A DNA stretch of 64,000 bases from Bursaphelenchus xylophilus (taxonomy: Eukaryota; Nematoda; Chromadorea; Rhabditida; Aphelenchoididae). The notes under the pieces were generated by a model. That model saw only the letters and a program-made list of their open reading frames with translations, made no database searches and had not been told where the DNA came from. Both the position numbers and the translations under genes were made by a program. This document shows positions 1 through 16,958 of the stretch, one piece after another (the stretch's first letter is position 1; every line of letters begins with the position of its first letter). Where the stretch lies: positions 4,960,001-5,024,000 of the forward strand of contig CAJFCV020000002.1 in the NCBI GenBank assembly GCA_904066235.2, read 5' to 3'.

Positions 1-662
1 CCTTGATAATTGCCACAAAATATTCGTTGAAAGAGATTACTCATCAGGTTTGGATGTGCGTTTCCAGAGGAGTTTTCCCTCAACGTTAGATGGAGTCGTA
101 AGTTTACAACGTTCTTTTTGTATTTTAATGTTTAGATTGACGAAAACAGCTGGTTCTACATGATAGACAATATCAACTCGATGTTCAAGAAAGCAGAATC
201 CGTATGTTTTTTTGCTGATCCCTTTGAATAAAATTCTTTTAGGTAGAGCTTTTCCTGGCCTTTTTTGATCAAGAGTTTTTTTGCCATTACTTTTTACAAG
301 CAACTATTAAAATTGGGTCTCATCTTATCTTATTCATGAGAAGAGATAACTTTGTTGCCTAATAATCGATTCTTTTACCCTACACTCATCATTTCCAGGT
401 CAACATGGGAGCTATTGGAGAGACTCTAGTCAGCTTTTTTACTTGTTATCTAGTCCGATTGTGCACTACGACCAGATATGAGAAGCAATTACAGATGATA
501 AGGAAGTTTATCAACGAACAGAACAAGAACATCTTTCTGCCAGCCGGATTATGCATTACCGATCCCATAGAACGGGGACTTCGAGTGCTAGAGATCACAG
601 TCCTATCATCCGGCGGAGGTGTTCAGTCGCCGACTCGTGATTTACATCTCAACCATCGTTAA
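1..662 (+). CDS. Golgin A7/ERF4 family protein (palmitoyltransferase accessory subunit), 3' part
   Basis: Coding exons are about <1..97, 136..201 and 399..662, joined in frame by two short introns (GTAAGT..TTTAG and GTATGT..TTCCAG). The translation matches the Golgin subfamily A member 7/ERF4 domain: an FVERDYSSG block in the first exon and EQNKNIFLPAGL followed by DPIERGLRVLEIT in the last. In the family these proteins bind DHHC9-type palmitoyltransferases at the Golgi/ER and support palmitoylation of Ras-like substrates. The gene begins before the window, so the N-terminus is missing; the stop is at 660-662. The serine/glycine tail after the ERF4 domain has no recognised motif. Family assignment is firm; the exact partner enzyme is inferred from other animals. 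Confidence 0.85.
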
Positions 663-992
663 CCATAAGAATTTTTGTTTAAATTATGTATAAAGTTTAA
701 GTAAATAATATATTACCGCTTGTATTTTGTCTTTCAGGCCTTGGCTAACTTACCTTAACTGCTTATTATTAATTTTTTATTTGTTTGCAACGGTTTTTAG
801 TCGCCTACTACGATACAAAAAAATATTTCCGAAAAATATATTTGAGTATTTTATTCGTTGTTAGACTACTCTTTGAACTTTAATCCTCCTCCATGGGAGT
901 TTAAATTAACGTATACAAAAAAGAAACCCGTATTTGATATTGTGGAATATAAAGTTGATAGTAGTAAGCTAACATAACATGTGTTCGTTGCG
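663..992. other. short intergenic region between two convergent genes
   Basis: This AT-rich stretch holds the 3' untranslated regions of the Golgin A7-like gene (+) and of GPCPD1 (-). I see no further coding or RNA gene in it. Confidence 0.6.
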
Positions 993-3900
993 TTATGTGT
1001 CCTGCGATGTCAGCACTGGTTGGAATCCGTGGCTGAATGAATTAGGCTGTCGTTTGAGTTGATTTACAACATGCCCCAATTGATTTGTAATCGTTGATCC
1101 ATCAGTTGAGAACCCAGAAGAAGTTGAAGAATTCACTGATGCAGCGGTCTCCATTCCAGGCCATGCAATCTTAGTAGTCGTTGCAATTGGCAGATCCAAA
1201 TGTTCAATGGCCGCAGTTGTTGTGGGGATTATTCTCTCCATATTCATCTGTCCATTCGATCTAAACTTGTGTGATTGTTTGGGACTGTGGCCCGGAGAGA
1301 CGGGCCTTTTTTCGAACAAGGCCTGTTTCATCGCCCTCTCCAACAAGAACACGTTGCTTCGGCTCTCGGCTTCTCCAATTCGGTCGTAGATAACTCCATC
1401 CACTCCTAGCGTCTTCTTGAAATATTCAACCACTTTTTTGTCGGCCAATTCGTCGCCCCAAACAAATGTGATCAAACCAAATTGCTTGGCCAATTGGACT
1501 GGTTCGGGGTCCCGTAGGATGTCCTCGCTGTTGAAGTTAACCCCAACTAAACCAGCGCCGGCCACGAACTTGACGGCCATGGAAGAAGTTTGGGTTCGAG
1601 GGTCTTGATAGGCAGGGTGCTTCTGAGTTTGTCCTTGGTTTAGGAAGAGAACCGGGTACTTGTTTTGTTTCAATGCCAACCTAAAACAATAAGATCATGA
1701 TTTGATCTAATGACGGGCTATTGTCACAAATTTATATTACTTACATGAGGCAGATGTCTGGATCGAATGAGGAGAACATGATTCGTCTAGTTCCAGCATT
1801 GTTCAGCACATCAGCCAGTATAATATCCAGACATTCGTTGGGTTCAAAGTAGTTCTCGCATTCATGGCCTCCTTGTAAATATCCCATGGGGTATTTCACT
1901 TCAATATTGAACCCAACTTCCTCACTAACTCCATGAAATGAGTCGTTGAGAGTGGGGAAGGGTCGATGTTCCTCTTCCTCGTCATGCTTGGCTGTTACAG
2001 TATGCTTATGAGTCGTATCATCCAGACTGTTCTTGTGTTGAACATGATCGAGCTGAAAAGCGATGGTTAATGTCAGCTGTCCTCTGTTTTTGTTGAATGT
2101 TTTTTGAGTTGAAATGCCCAGATCTTATACGAGACGCCAATTGTCGCCTCCAAAAAGCTAGTTTTGTGTAAAATTATGCACTAAAAACATGTTATTCTTA
2201 CATGTAAAAGACGCAGTTGGCTCAGTGTGAGGTCCTTGACGGCCAATTCATGAGCATCCACGCTCCCATTGATCGTTTCATTAGCCAAATTCAATTCCTG
2301 AATGGATGGAATCCTCTTGGCGACAGAAACAAGAACGTGGAAGTCGTGGAAGATGATGGGGACCTTATCCTTGGTCAAATGCACATCGAATTCCACATAA
2401 TCAGCGCCATTTTTGGCCGCGGAGTTCAATGAATGTAATGTATTTTCTCTTGCGGCAGCGAATTTGGTGTAGGAATTGCCCATTCCTCGATGGCCAACCT
2501 CTAACGCACTTCGTTTCTTCCAATGCTTGGTGTAGCTGGCTTTCATTTTTTGTTCTGGGATGGGTAGCGCGATTGGTCGGACAAAAAGATATCCGAAGTA
2601 CAGTTTCCCAATTGGCAGGCCTTTCTTTGTCAATAATGGGACAGATGTATTTCCACAGGAGTTAGCCAAGGTCGATGGCAACGCATATCCCGTCGCCATG
2701 ACATCTGTTCCTTCCTCATTCAGAATCTCGATCCGGAAACCGAGAAATTCGACGGCCACACTCTGAGTTCGGTAGAGATAGTAGTCCACTTCGTTGGTGA
2801 ACACTTCACCGTTCGGACTTTGATCTCGGAATCGGGGATTGGCCTTGGTCAGGGCCTAAAAATGGAATATTTAATGTGACGAGACGATAGGAAATGCGGA
2901 GACAAAAAACAACAACAGCAGCAAGAGTAATGGCATTTCCGTTGCGACATATATTACTAGTCATTCTGGAGAGTGACTGGAATTAAAAACAGAGACTTTA
3001 AATCCCTGTTGTTTTATTCCAGTGACTTTCCCGAAATATTAGTATGAGAAGGCTTACTGTTTTTGTCTGAAACTTGAATTAATTGTTACGAACTCAAAAA
3101 CAAATTGGGAACTCTTGAAAAACCCGTTTTGGAAAGCAAAAAGAAAAAAAAACATAAGGGAAATAAGCTGGACTGGACATTAGACATGATTTTTGACAAT
3201 AATTTTAGTAGTCATCGAATCAGAGGACAAAACGGATCTTTCAAGAGTTTTGGGGAGGGTTCGGATCTGATGACGCAATTGTGGATGTGACATTATTCTT
3301 GAATGCTCTGCTTGGCCACTCCTAACCTTGTCGTCGATTGATTTCCAGTGTTATCCGAATGGAATGGGGCTTAAGGGAGAGAAGGGAAGACAGGAATTAT
3401 GATAAGATTTCATTTGAAAAGCCCTAGGTCTTACGGCAATTTGAGCTCGGGAGAAGCTGGGCAAAGAGGGCTTCTCGAAATGCTCTTCTTCGTCCTCCTC
3501 GTCTTCATCGTCACCGTCCTAAAACAAGAAATATTAGCGGCGTGTTTCGCGGTCTCTAATCGTCTTATCAGAGCTTAATTTGGAAGTCGTCTTACCTCAC
3601 GGTGTCTTAGGTCAGTCGGAGAAATTCGAATTCTGTAGTTTGCCTTCTCGTGCTTTGGTTTATAGAACTTGACGGCTTTTCCATGGAGTCTCAGGATAAT
3701 CTGATTGTGGTGCTCCAACCAGCCATTGCTCATGACCTCGCGACCTCCTAAAGACTGCTATTTTTTCCTATTCGTCATCTTACCATTGAATCCAAAAACA
3801 TCGTTAACGTTGGCTCTGCAGACTCTTGTTTTGGTGGCCTCAACGGCCGGCATTACAAATCTGGGGGTCAGATGCGTCTCCCATTGGGATATAATTAGAA

Positions 3901-4284
3901 CAGGATCAGAGTCGTCGCCGGCCGCCAAGTAATATCCGGTGAAATAGCGGAACTTGACTGTTTCTATGCTCACGGAGACGGTACCGGACCAATGTCTAAA
4001 GAACAATCGCACTTTAAAATAGATTTAGATATCGAAGCGGTCAAAGATAAGACAGCGAAGGTCGCATTCTTTTACAATAACAAGACGAACTGACTGATTT
4101 CTTTGCAAAGTGATGTTTCTTATATTGTATTTGAAAACACTTACCGATCCGCATTTTGGCTCAATTTCAATGCCTTCTTTGGGTCCCATTCGCCCAATTG
4201 TTCGGCATTTCCCGTCACAAACATGTACTCATTCTCCTTCAACGGATCAGATGTGCTGACCGTGAAATGGACGGTGAAAACCAT
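993..4284 (-). CDS. Glycerophosphocholine phosphodiesterase GPCPD1 (CBM20 + GDPD)
   Basis: Seven exons on the minus strand (4145..4284, 3784..3995, 3596..3747, 3435..3518, 2202..2855, 1745..2052, 993..1680) keep one frame and give about 745 residues; human GPCPD1 is 672. The N-terminus (about residues 1-125) reads like a CBM20 starch-binding domain ([21 protein letters not shown], then GEWDP). An acidic linker ([12 protein letters not shown]) follows. The C-terminal half is a glycerophosphodiester phosphodiesterase domain: GHRGMGNS near residue 315, then [20 protein letters not shown] and the IIFHDF motif, which together supply the His/Glu/Asp metal and catalytic residues. Known family role: hydrolysis of glycerophosphocholine to glycerol-3-phosphate and choline. 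The start is the first Met before CBM20; a 5' untranslated exon is possible. The last ~100 residues are Ser/Thr-rich with no known domain. Confidence 0.9.
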
Positions 4285-7155
4285 TCTGGATTACGGTAGC
4301 CACGGGTTCGGACCCTCAGGAACGTGGCGAACGGCGCTGCTCTCCTCAGAATTGTCGTCACTGGTGTATGAATCAAGTGGATGGGGGGAATACTGCAAGA
4401 GTTTAGAGACAGGGGGCACAACCAACTGTTTCTTTCGCTTTCCCACTCTCTGAAATTCATTTTAACGTCCGACTGCTGCAAAAAAGCCCGAAAAACCGCG
4501 AAACACGGCGTGAGTCCAAGGAAAAAGGGGTAATCCCCGAGACCAAAGCCAACTCCAGCATTGACATAGTAGCAGAATGTCAGTGGGACGATTTGTTTCT
4601 GAATGGGACGACTTTTGTCATCGAGGCGGGCGTCGGAAAACGGCTGATCGGAGAAGACGCTCGCCCCGCCCACAAAATTCAAAGACAACAGAAAATTTCT
4701 CAAATATAAGAACATATGCACCCACCACGTGGTATCAAAGACTTAAGATCACGAATAATGAGGCCAGACAATAGTCACGTAGGGCGGAGTTGTCGGGAAA
4801 GGGAGGGAACGCCTTCAAAAAAAAGTCTTTATGTATTTTTCGAAGGTGATTTCGATCGAAATGGAAGATGCAGATAACAAAAGGAATGCTGATTAGGGCA
4901 GATCGTGAACAGACAAGCAGTCGGCTTTCTCTTCGCACCCACGGTCAGCCCCTTTAAAGGTGAAACCAAGCCCTTCTCTCTCTTCCCTGACCCGCCGCTT
5001 AACCCGTTTCATAACATCCCGCGTTTTACCCCGTCGGTCAACGCCGCTCAACGTCATGTCAGCGAAAAACATGAGAAAACGCGTCTCTATACGCAACCCG
5101 TCGTATGAGATAATACGATCATTTGAACATGTGGGTTGATTCCGTTGCGGAAATTGTTGAGCGAATGTTTTCAAAATATGAATTCGAAAAGAGGGGCGTA
5201 CTTTAGAGTGGGTTTAATGATATGATTGATGGATTTTGAAGACTTTTGTGTGGAGGGTAATTAATTAATAGGACGTGGTCTTGGTAAAAGGGTACTTTCC
5301 TTTTGCTCGAAATTCGCAAGAAATTGGAAATGAAGTCTGATTGCACACGGTTAAGCGAATCTTAAACTGTTGGCCGAATTCTTTGAGAGATAAACAACCA
5401 AGATTACTGCAAACGATATTTCACTTCGGAATATTCCCAAACAATGTTTCCTAAAGAGAAAATAAGATAAATAAAAAATGGTTGCCAGTGTTTTCAATTG
5501 AAAAAGCTTACTTATCTTATAATTTACAGAATAAGTAACGCTTAGTTAGTCAAGATCTTTGTATAAAGGCTTTCATTATTCCCTTGAAAAATAAACTCGC
5601 CCCAACACCCTCAAAAATTTTGGACCGGTCGGTTCATTAATTTTTAACAAAGAAACGAAATCTTCGCCACAAAGAATCCGAATTCCGGAAGCAAAATAAT
5701 CACAGGCCTCGAAAATGCGTCCTAAAAGAGCGAAGGCCCGAAAACGGCTCGCCGAAAAAAGAATTTGGATATTGATTAGGGCAGAGTGGCCAAGAGAGTG
5801 TGCGTCCTTTCGGCCCGCATTTCGAAATGAACGTTACTATTTGGGAAGGCGATTTAAATACGAATAGAACAGGTGAGACATCGGAGACGAGGGGAGACAA
5901 AAAGACACGAAATATTAAAGGGCACGTCCAAAAAGTTATGGTGTTTTTTGTTTTCCCCTCCTTTGCTCTCCGCGATTATAACGACGGACTTTAAGGCAGA
6001 TGGGAGATGAGACTCCGTGCCTTCGAAATGGGGAATTTGAACAGCTTGAGAGGCTGTATAGCTGCATAAAAAGCTTGCATCGTTATACAAAAATATGAAG
6101 CATGTCATAGCCTTTTTGGGGACCTGGTTGCAAAATGAAAGTTGGAGTTTCAAGTGATAAGCAAATTGGGAAACGCTCCCTCCTCTGCAGAAAGTAACTC
6201 TAAATTAAGAGTGTAAACAAACGTTGCAGAATGTTGTGATGACAGCAAACAGCCGATAAATCCTTATTTCGCTTTCTGATCAAGCCTTAAGTCAACAAGC
6301 CAAAGAGGTCTGGCCAAATAAATTATAAAGTCTAAAAAACGGGTTTTAATAAGTTTGTGGTGTAAACAAAAGATTCGCTTTTAGTTCCTTGAAATGGAGA
6401 CGACTCCAAAACTTTTCGAGACTGAAGTTCAACTTTTTTCAGAGTTGATAAAGATGATGACACTAATTAAGGAGACCCTGAAGAACGAGTATAACCTTTA
6501 TAGATGTTCTTGGATTTCCTTAAAATTTGGCACGTATGCTCTATCTGGGCCACATACATATTAATCCCTGAAAATCTTTACTTACGGTTTGCATGGGGTG
6601 CGAGATACTCAACAGAGTGATACCCTATTCGCGGACATTCCCAGTTCGCGGACACGCTGTTCGCGTCTTCTTTATTCCTCCGGTTTTTGTCGTTCACGGC
6701 ACGGCAGTAGGCAAAGAAGTATCGTAGCATTCCCTTTCTATCAGCTTTTCCACCATTGGTTAATGCATATACCAAACCATCGTCGTCTGGATGGGGCGCC
6801 GAAAACCTCGTATACGTCCCTCGACGTTGCGACGGCAATGCAACAGGCTTGAACGAGCCTTCTTCATCAGGGTTAGTGATATCCATTGTACAGCGTTGGT
6901 AACAATATAACAATATACACGCAGAAATAAGAAATAATTAGACGGAAATACTTGGGCGTCCGCGAATATGGAAACCCGTGTCCGCGAGTTGGGTGTCCGC
7001 GAATAGAGATGTCCGCGAAGTGTCCGACACCCACTCAACAAACATTTTGGACTGATTGTGAGATTAAGGAAAATGAGGAAAGGTCAGAGAAAAATGGTTC
7101 CCTCAACTTTACCCATTTTCATCGGAATCAACGATAAAATTTTATTTATTCAACA
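4285..7155. other. intergenic region, about 2.9 kb, with a possible short repeat element
   Basis: Between the GPCPD1 start and the 3' end of the MAP kinase gene I find no ORF with recognisable protein similarity or consistent splice sites. It presumably contains the GPCPD1 promoter. The only structure I notice is the cluster of TCCGCGA-type repeats at 6.63-7.03 kb, listed separately. Confidence 0.5.
6625..7030. repeat. possible MITE-like element bounded by inverted TCCGCGA repeats
   Basis: The left side has three ...TTCGCGGAC-type units (about 6629-6665). The right side has four inverted GTCCGCGA units (about 6957-7019). Pairs such as TATTCGCGGAC / GTCCGCGAATA are exact inverse complements. 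The inner sequence includes a 111-codon minus-strand ORF (6578..6913) without recognised similarity. Subterminal inverted repeats of this kind occur in hAT-like or other MITEs, but I could not define exact ends or a target duplication. Confidence 0.35.
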
Positions 7156-12741
<5,586 letters not shown>

Positions 12742-12878
12742 CTCTTCTTATCACAAAAAGTTCTCCGATGAATTAATCAATAGAAAAAAGACTTTTCTTG
12801 GGGGTTTCCGTCATTCCTTTCAACTTTTGAGAGCCGACAAAAAACTTCTTTCCTTGACTATGTTAATATTTATTAAGG

Positions 12879-13703
12879 TTAAGGAAGAGAAGCGCAATCA
12901 TTTGGTTTGTTTTGACAGTCCTGAGGGGTCTGAGGTCGGTGGATCACAATGGGCGTTACAGTCTGAAAAATATAGAGGATGATACGAAAAATTAGCGAAA
13001 AGTTCCATTTTTGCTGCTAAAATAAAGTTAAAAAAAGATTATGTTTCAATGTCAAGATCTATTTTTGCTATCAAGAAGATGTACGCAAGATTTGACAAAA
13101 AATTGCGCAATCCGATTTGAAGATTACACAAAAAAGAAAGCAAAAAATCAAAAATTCCCTTACCGTTCCAATTCCATAAGCCGAGTTGAGTCTGTTAACC
13201 AAGTACTGTTTGTACTTCACTCCAACAGAGATCATCCCACTGCTCCATATGATACATAAAGGCACAAATTCGAGTACTTTTCTCGCAAATCTGTCGCTGT
13301 CGTCGATATTTTCATCACGATGATAAAAAATACATGTAGCACTAGATAGGGTTGGAGATATGATGCCTGAATTTTGAAGATAGAGCAGTCTATTTTAAGG
13401 ACTTACGCTTTGTTTTTTGACGGCGAAATAAGCGGCGGCATGAGCGATAAGACCGGAGAATAGGAATACGGTAAGCCCGGTTAGGGCGGTGACCTCAACC
13501 AGGCTGTCACTAGCAAACTTGAACAACGTGATGCAGACGGAGAACACGCCCAAGACCACGGTGATTCCACAAGTCGCACAGATTATGATCGCGTGCTGAC
13601 AATGGACACATCGGAACACCATGTAACGGGCATCTTGTTCGTCGAATTCCAACGGATCCAGAGAAACGGTGGTCGCGTTGCTGATCTGACTGGGCGTCGG
13701 CAT
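12879..13703 (-). CDS. small multi-pass membrane protein, family not recognised
   Basis: A four-exon model (13407..13703, 13256..13366, 13164..13214, 12879..12962) keeps frame and gives about 180 residues. The N-terminus is soluble and includes an FRCVHCQH cysteine/histidine cluster. Three clear hydrophobic spans follow (around residues 38-60, 68-92 and 105-118), with a charged/polar stretch and a proline-rich tail (IVIHRPQTPQD) at the end. The 41-nt intron between exons 2 and 3 is inferred only from frame (an in-frame TGA lies inside it). An acceptor 9 nt further on is also possible. The layout recalls nematode/arthropod four-span proteins of the LAPTM type, but I cannot assign a family. Confidence 0.6.
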
Positions 13704-13906
13704 CTAGGCCCGCATCAGACCCCCGGAACGAGAGTGGAATAACAGCAGAACGGGCCAGAAAAAACGGCTAATTCGAGGGTGCCGTTGTCCGGGAAACCAA
13801 CTCAACTTTGAAATGGGGATGCTCAATATATTTACATAATGGTCATGAATAAGGTGTGGGAAATTGTAGGCAAACATATACAAAACATAAAGTTTTGGAA
13901 GGGCAG

Positions 13907-14085
13907 TGTCGAAAGGCCCGACAACCCAGTAACGATGACGAGACGCTCAAGAGTCAAGTGATTTATTCAGTGGAAAGGAGGCCCTTTTATAGGGAAGCCC
14001 CACGTAGGAAAGTACAATCAAATTTGAATAAATGTAGATCGTTCCTCGTGGGGAAATCCTCGAAGCTCGGTCGTTCCGCCTCACA
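13907..14085 (-). repeat. 3' LTR of the retrotransposon
   Basis: This 179-bp repeat is identical by eye to 15121..15299. It has TG...CA ends, and a purine-rich tract lies directly beside its inner edge. Confidence 0.9.
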
Positions 14086-14099
14086 TCTCCTCCAAGTGA

Positions 14100-14855
14100 T
14101 CAAGTCGGGCACGGCTTGGCACTTCCACATCCATCGAACGAGCATGCGTGCTTCCCTGGGTTCTGGATGGCTTGAGATTCTGGACTGGACCGGGAACTGG
14201 CTTCCATCGAGGATCTGAACTTCCAACGGCACATTCCTTCCACTGACGCATTGGGTTCCATTCTGGTATCTTCTTGCCAAAGGCTTATACCTTTCCGAAT
14301 GGTGCCTAGGTCCAAAGGACACAATTGGCGTACCCTTAGAAGCAAAGCTTCTAACTTGAGCTCCCGTCCCAACGTCGGTTGGCAATCGTGACGTCTCACG
14401 ACAATGATTTCAGTCATCTCCTGATGACCCCGGAAGCTGGCTTTTACCCGCACAGCACCAATAACTTCTAATGGACTTCCGCCATATTCCTGAAGTATCC
14501 CGGTATACCTGGTAATTTCCGGACGACCAATCTGTCTCCATACCCTTTCTGGTATTACCGTCCTGGCAGCTCCTGTATCGAGCTCCAAAGCTATTTCCAT
14601 GTCATTTAACCCGACACATAGCTTGACCGGAGGGATCTCTTCCCGTCCGCTTTCACACTGCCTAATGGCGTGCATCCCGTCACATCCGGACGAATATTCA
14701 GAATCATATTCCAATTCTGAGTCAACCGCATCAAGTCCATGATGGGTCCCCCTAGAAATCCTTCTAGGTTTCCGTTGTCTCTCTGGACAATCGAAATCTC
14801 GAGTGTTCTGACACTTCCGAGAATGGCCTTCATTGACCAGACTTGACTTTGGCAT
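14100..14855 (-). CDS. retrotransposon Gag C-terminal/retropepsin fragment
   Basis: The 251-codon ORF inside the LTR element contains a CPERQRK stretch like the end of a zinc knuckle near its N-terminus. Further on is an ELDTGAARTVIP block, the DTGA active-site motif of retroviral-type aspartic proteases. An LGRELKL segment later fits the rest of a retropepsin fold. The reading frame runs almost to the 3' LTR, with no polymerase or integrase. It is probably a remnant or a minimal structural ORF of a non-autonomous element. Confidence 0.7.
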   Translation of the reverse strand: MPKSSLVNEGHSRKCQNTRDFDCPERQRKPRRISRGTHHGLDAVDSELEYDSEYSSGCDGMHAIRQCESGREEIPPVKLCVGLNDMEIALELDTGAARTVIPERVWRQIGRPEITRYTGILQEYGGSPLEVIGAVRVKASFRGHQEMTEIIVVRRHDCQPTLGRELKLEALLLRVRQLCPLDLGTIRKGISLWQEDTRMEPNASVEGMCRWKFRSSMEASSRSSPESQAIQNPGKHACSFDGCGSAKPCPT

Positions 14856-15120
14856 GTTTTCTAGGTGAAAACTTTTGCCAATCCACGAGTTTTGTACCTT
14901 TCTGTACTGTACTCGTGCTTCCCTTTCTAGGATTTAGTATCCTTTAGGGACTTGAGCCTTATTTGTGCTAAATGCACTCTGGTTCTAAGCACCTTGGGGC
15001 TGTACTACCACCAATACTTACTTTGTCCACCAGGGAGGGTTCGACCAGCTGGGAGGTCGACGGCCGCTGCAGTCGGTGAGTCGGTCCACGCGCTGAGTCG
15101 CCTGATCGCCACTTATGAGT

Positions 15121-15299
15121 TGTCGAAAGGCCCGACAACCCAGTAACGATGACGAGACGCTCAAGAGTCAAGTGATTTATTCAGTGGAAAGGAGGCCCTT
15201 TTATAGGGAAGCCCCACGTAGGAAAGTACAATCAAATTTGAATAAATGTAGATCGTTCCTCGTGGGGAAATCCTCGAAGCTCGGTCGTTCCGCCTCACA
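15121..15299 (-). repeat. 5' LTR of the retrotransposon
   Basis: This is the second copy of the 179-bp LTR. Its outer edge is 119 bp upstream of the GTSF1-like start codon, so it forms part of that gene's 5' region. Confidence 0.9.
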
Positions 15300-15418
15300 G
15301 GCAGTACATATGATATTGCAATTGAGAAAAATTTGCGTTTTTGAATTTTTTTTAAAATTTGCATATTAAAATTCATAATTGAAAAACTTGAAAAATCAGT
15401 TGTTTCCAAAGTTTCAAA

Positions 15419-15925
15419 ATGATGTTGCCAACGGAATGCTGTCCATATGGAAGTCACCTGGTACCCGCTGCGACCATGCAATTGCATGTTGCACAGTGCA
15501 GGAAAAACTTTTTGGAGAGAAACCCAAATGCCGAGTTTATCCAGTAAGTTGCAATGATTTTGAGCCTTTTATAGTCCGCAAAGTCCCGATGGCGATTTCA
15601 GCGGCATGCACTATGAAAAAAACAGAAGTTCACTTCGCACTGTGCAACTTCGGCTTTTCGCACAGTGCAATAGGTTTTCTTGGGCCGTCGCGCGTATTCT
15701 GACTTTTTTGCATATTGCATGTCGCGAAATCACTCTAACGACTTTGCGAACGAACTACGAGCTGTTTTTCTTAAGATTACTGCTACTTTCAGTTGTGCTT
15801 ACAATCCATCGCACATGTTTCCGAGCTGCGAAAAGGACTTCCATTATGCGTACTGTACCACCAAAGCAGTGATCAGCAAAGACGAAGAAGACAACGAAAA
15901 GGCTCCAACGTTGATCGATTTGTAA
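15419..15925 (+). CDS. gtsf-1: GTSF1-like double CHHC zinc-finger protein (minimal form)
   Basis: Two exons (15419..15543 and 15793..15925) join in frame to give 85 residues. Each exon carries one CHHC finger with the spacing C-x5-H-x9-H-x3-C. The first is in CCPYGSH...H...C followed by RKN; the second is in CAYNPSH...H...C. That pair of fingers defines U11-48K/TRM13/GTSF1 proteins, and two fingers near the N-terminus with RKN after the first is typical of GTSF1 (Asterix in flies). GTSF1 proteins act with Argonautes in small-RNA pathways; C. elegans GTSF-1 is needed to assemble the RRF-3 ERI complex. This copy ends soon after finger 2 with an acidic tail, about half the usual length. A 5' acceptor (AAATCAG) just upstream may be a trans-splice site. 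Confidence in the family is high. Confidence 0.85.
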
Positions 15926-16104
15926 TACCTCTATTTTACGTGGATAAAAACATATTTTAATGAATAAGATGGATAATTTGAAGTTGGAACTTATTCCACC
16001 CTTTATTAAAAAAATATATGATTAACTATGCCAAAAACCTCTTGACAAATCAAAAAGACAACTTTTATGAGCAATAAATAACAGTTGTATCACATTTTTA
16101 GGAA

Positions 16105-16547
16105 CTATACCAGGTTCGCCCATGGAGGATAAATCGGGGTGGGATTTTGTAGGTAACTCATCACCACGGCAGAGATAGAGAGCCTGAAAGAAATAAAAAT
16201 AATGAAATGCAACCTTACATGAAAGAACTAAGGATCTGCTTTGTGTCGTCGACAGTTCGGGTATTGGCAAAACTAACACAAGAGCAAAGAAGAGCAACCC
16301 AGGAGCACCATTTCAGCTAAAAGGAATATAAACTCGTACTCTCATCTTTGTTCTTACCCTCATCATCAATCCGCACATAGAGAAAATCATACCGAAAATG
16401 TTCATGTATTCTGGAATGGCATCTTCAGCAGAATAAGTTAGAGTTTGCGGATCAACTGGTTTGTACCTAAAGTAATAAAAGATAACGAATACATTTTAAA
16501 ACATACCTGTTGATTTTATTTGGACGTCGAGGATCAGCTGAGTTCAT
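16105..16547 (-). CDS. PAT complex subunit Asterix (WDR83OS)
   Basis: Four exons (16507..16547, 16358..16466, 16219..16316, 16105..16183) encode 108 residues, the same size as the human protein. Diagnostic words are DPRRPNK at the N-terminus, then [35 protein letters not shown] and [18 protein letters not shown]. Three hydrophobic spans are visible. In animals Asterix pairs with CCDC47 in the ER intramembrane chaperone (PAT) complex that shields polar membrane segments during insertion. It lies downstream of GMP synthase on the same strand. An acceptor (ATTTTAG) near 16716 begins its 5' leader, which would fit SL2-type operon processing. An in-frame upstream ATG exists but homology favours the start chosen. 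Confidence 0.95.
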
Positions 16548-16958
16548 CCTGGATTCTTGTAATGAAAGACAATTTCTCGAATTCCAGATAAAATTTTTTT
16601 CAGAACCAAGAAGCAATCCAATCAATAATTGCATTTCGTTCGCCGAAATGTCACAATAGATTGAGTGGAAGAATGACAATAGGTACGCGTACGAGCTGAG
16701 CTGTTCATCGAATCTCTAAAATATTTTATCCCCTAGTTTTCTGTCAAAATTTAATATTACACAAGCCTCAACCATTCAGAACAATCATTTATAGTGTTCA
16801 ACACAGGGTAAAAACGAACAAGAAACTCTGAAACCGGACGGAAGCGAACTTGTAACCACCGTTTGAACATTGAAGAGTACGTCTCCAATATGAATTAAAA
16901 CAATTTGCTATAATTAAATCAACAATTAGAAGAATAAAAAATACAACAAAGAATCTTC

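Larger units (their letters stand above)
13907..15299 (-). mobile_element. short LTR retrotransposon, internally deleted, recent insertion
   Basis: Two direct repeats of 179 bp (13907..14085 and 15121..15299) appear identical and have TG...CA ends. The element is flanked by a perfect 5-bp target duplication GGCAG (13902-13906 and 15300-15304). Coding is on the minus strand, so the right LTR is the 5' LTR. About 10 nt inside it is TGGCGATCAGG, a possible primer-binding site. A purine run GGAGGAGA abuts the other LTR as a polypurine tract. The internal ~1 kb holds only a Gag/protease-like ORF; reverse transcriptase, RNase H and integrase are absent, so it must have moved in trans. Confidence 0.9.

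Noticed and set aside
4893..5174. 93-codon minus-strand ORF upstream of GPCPD1
   Set aside because: No domain, no neighbouring exon in frame; likely chance.
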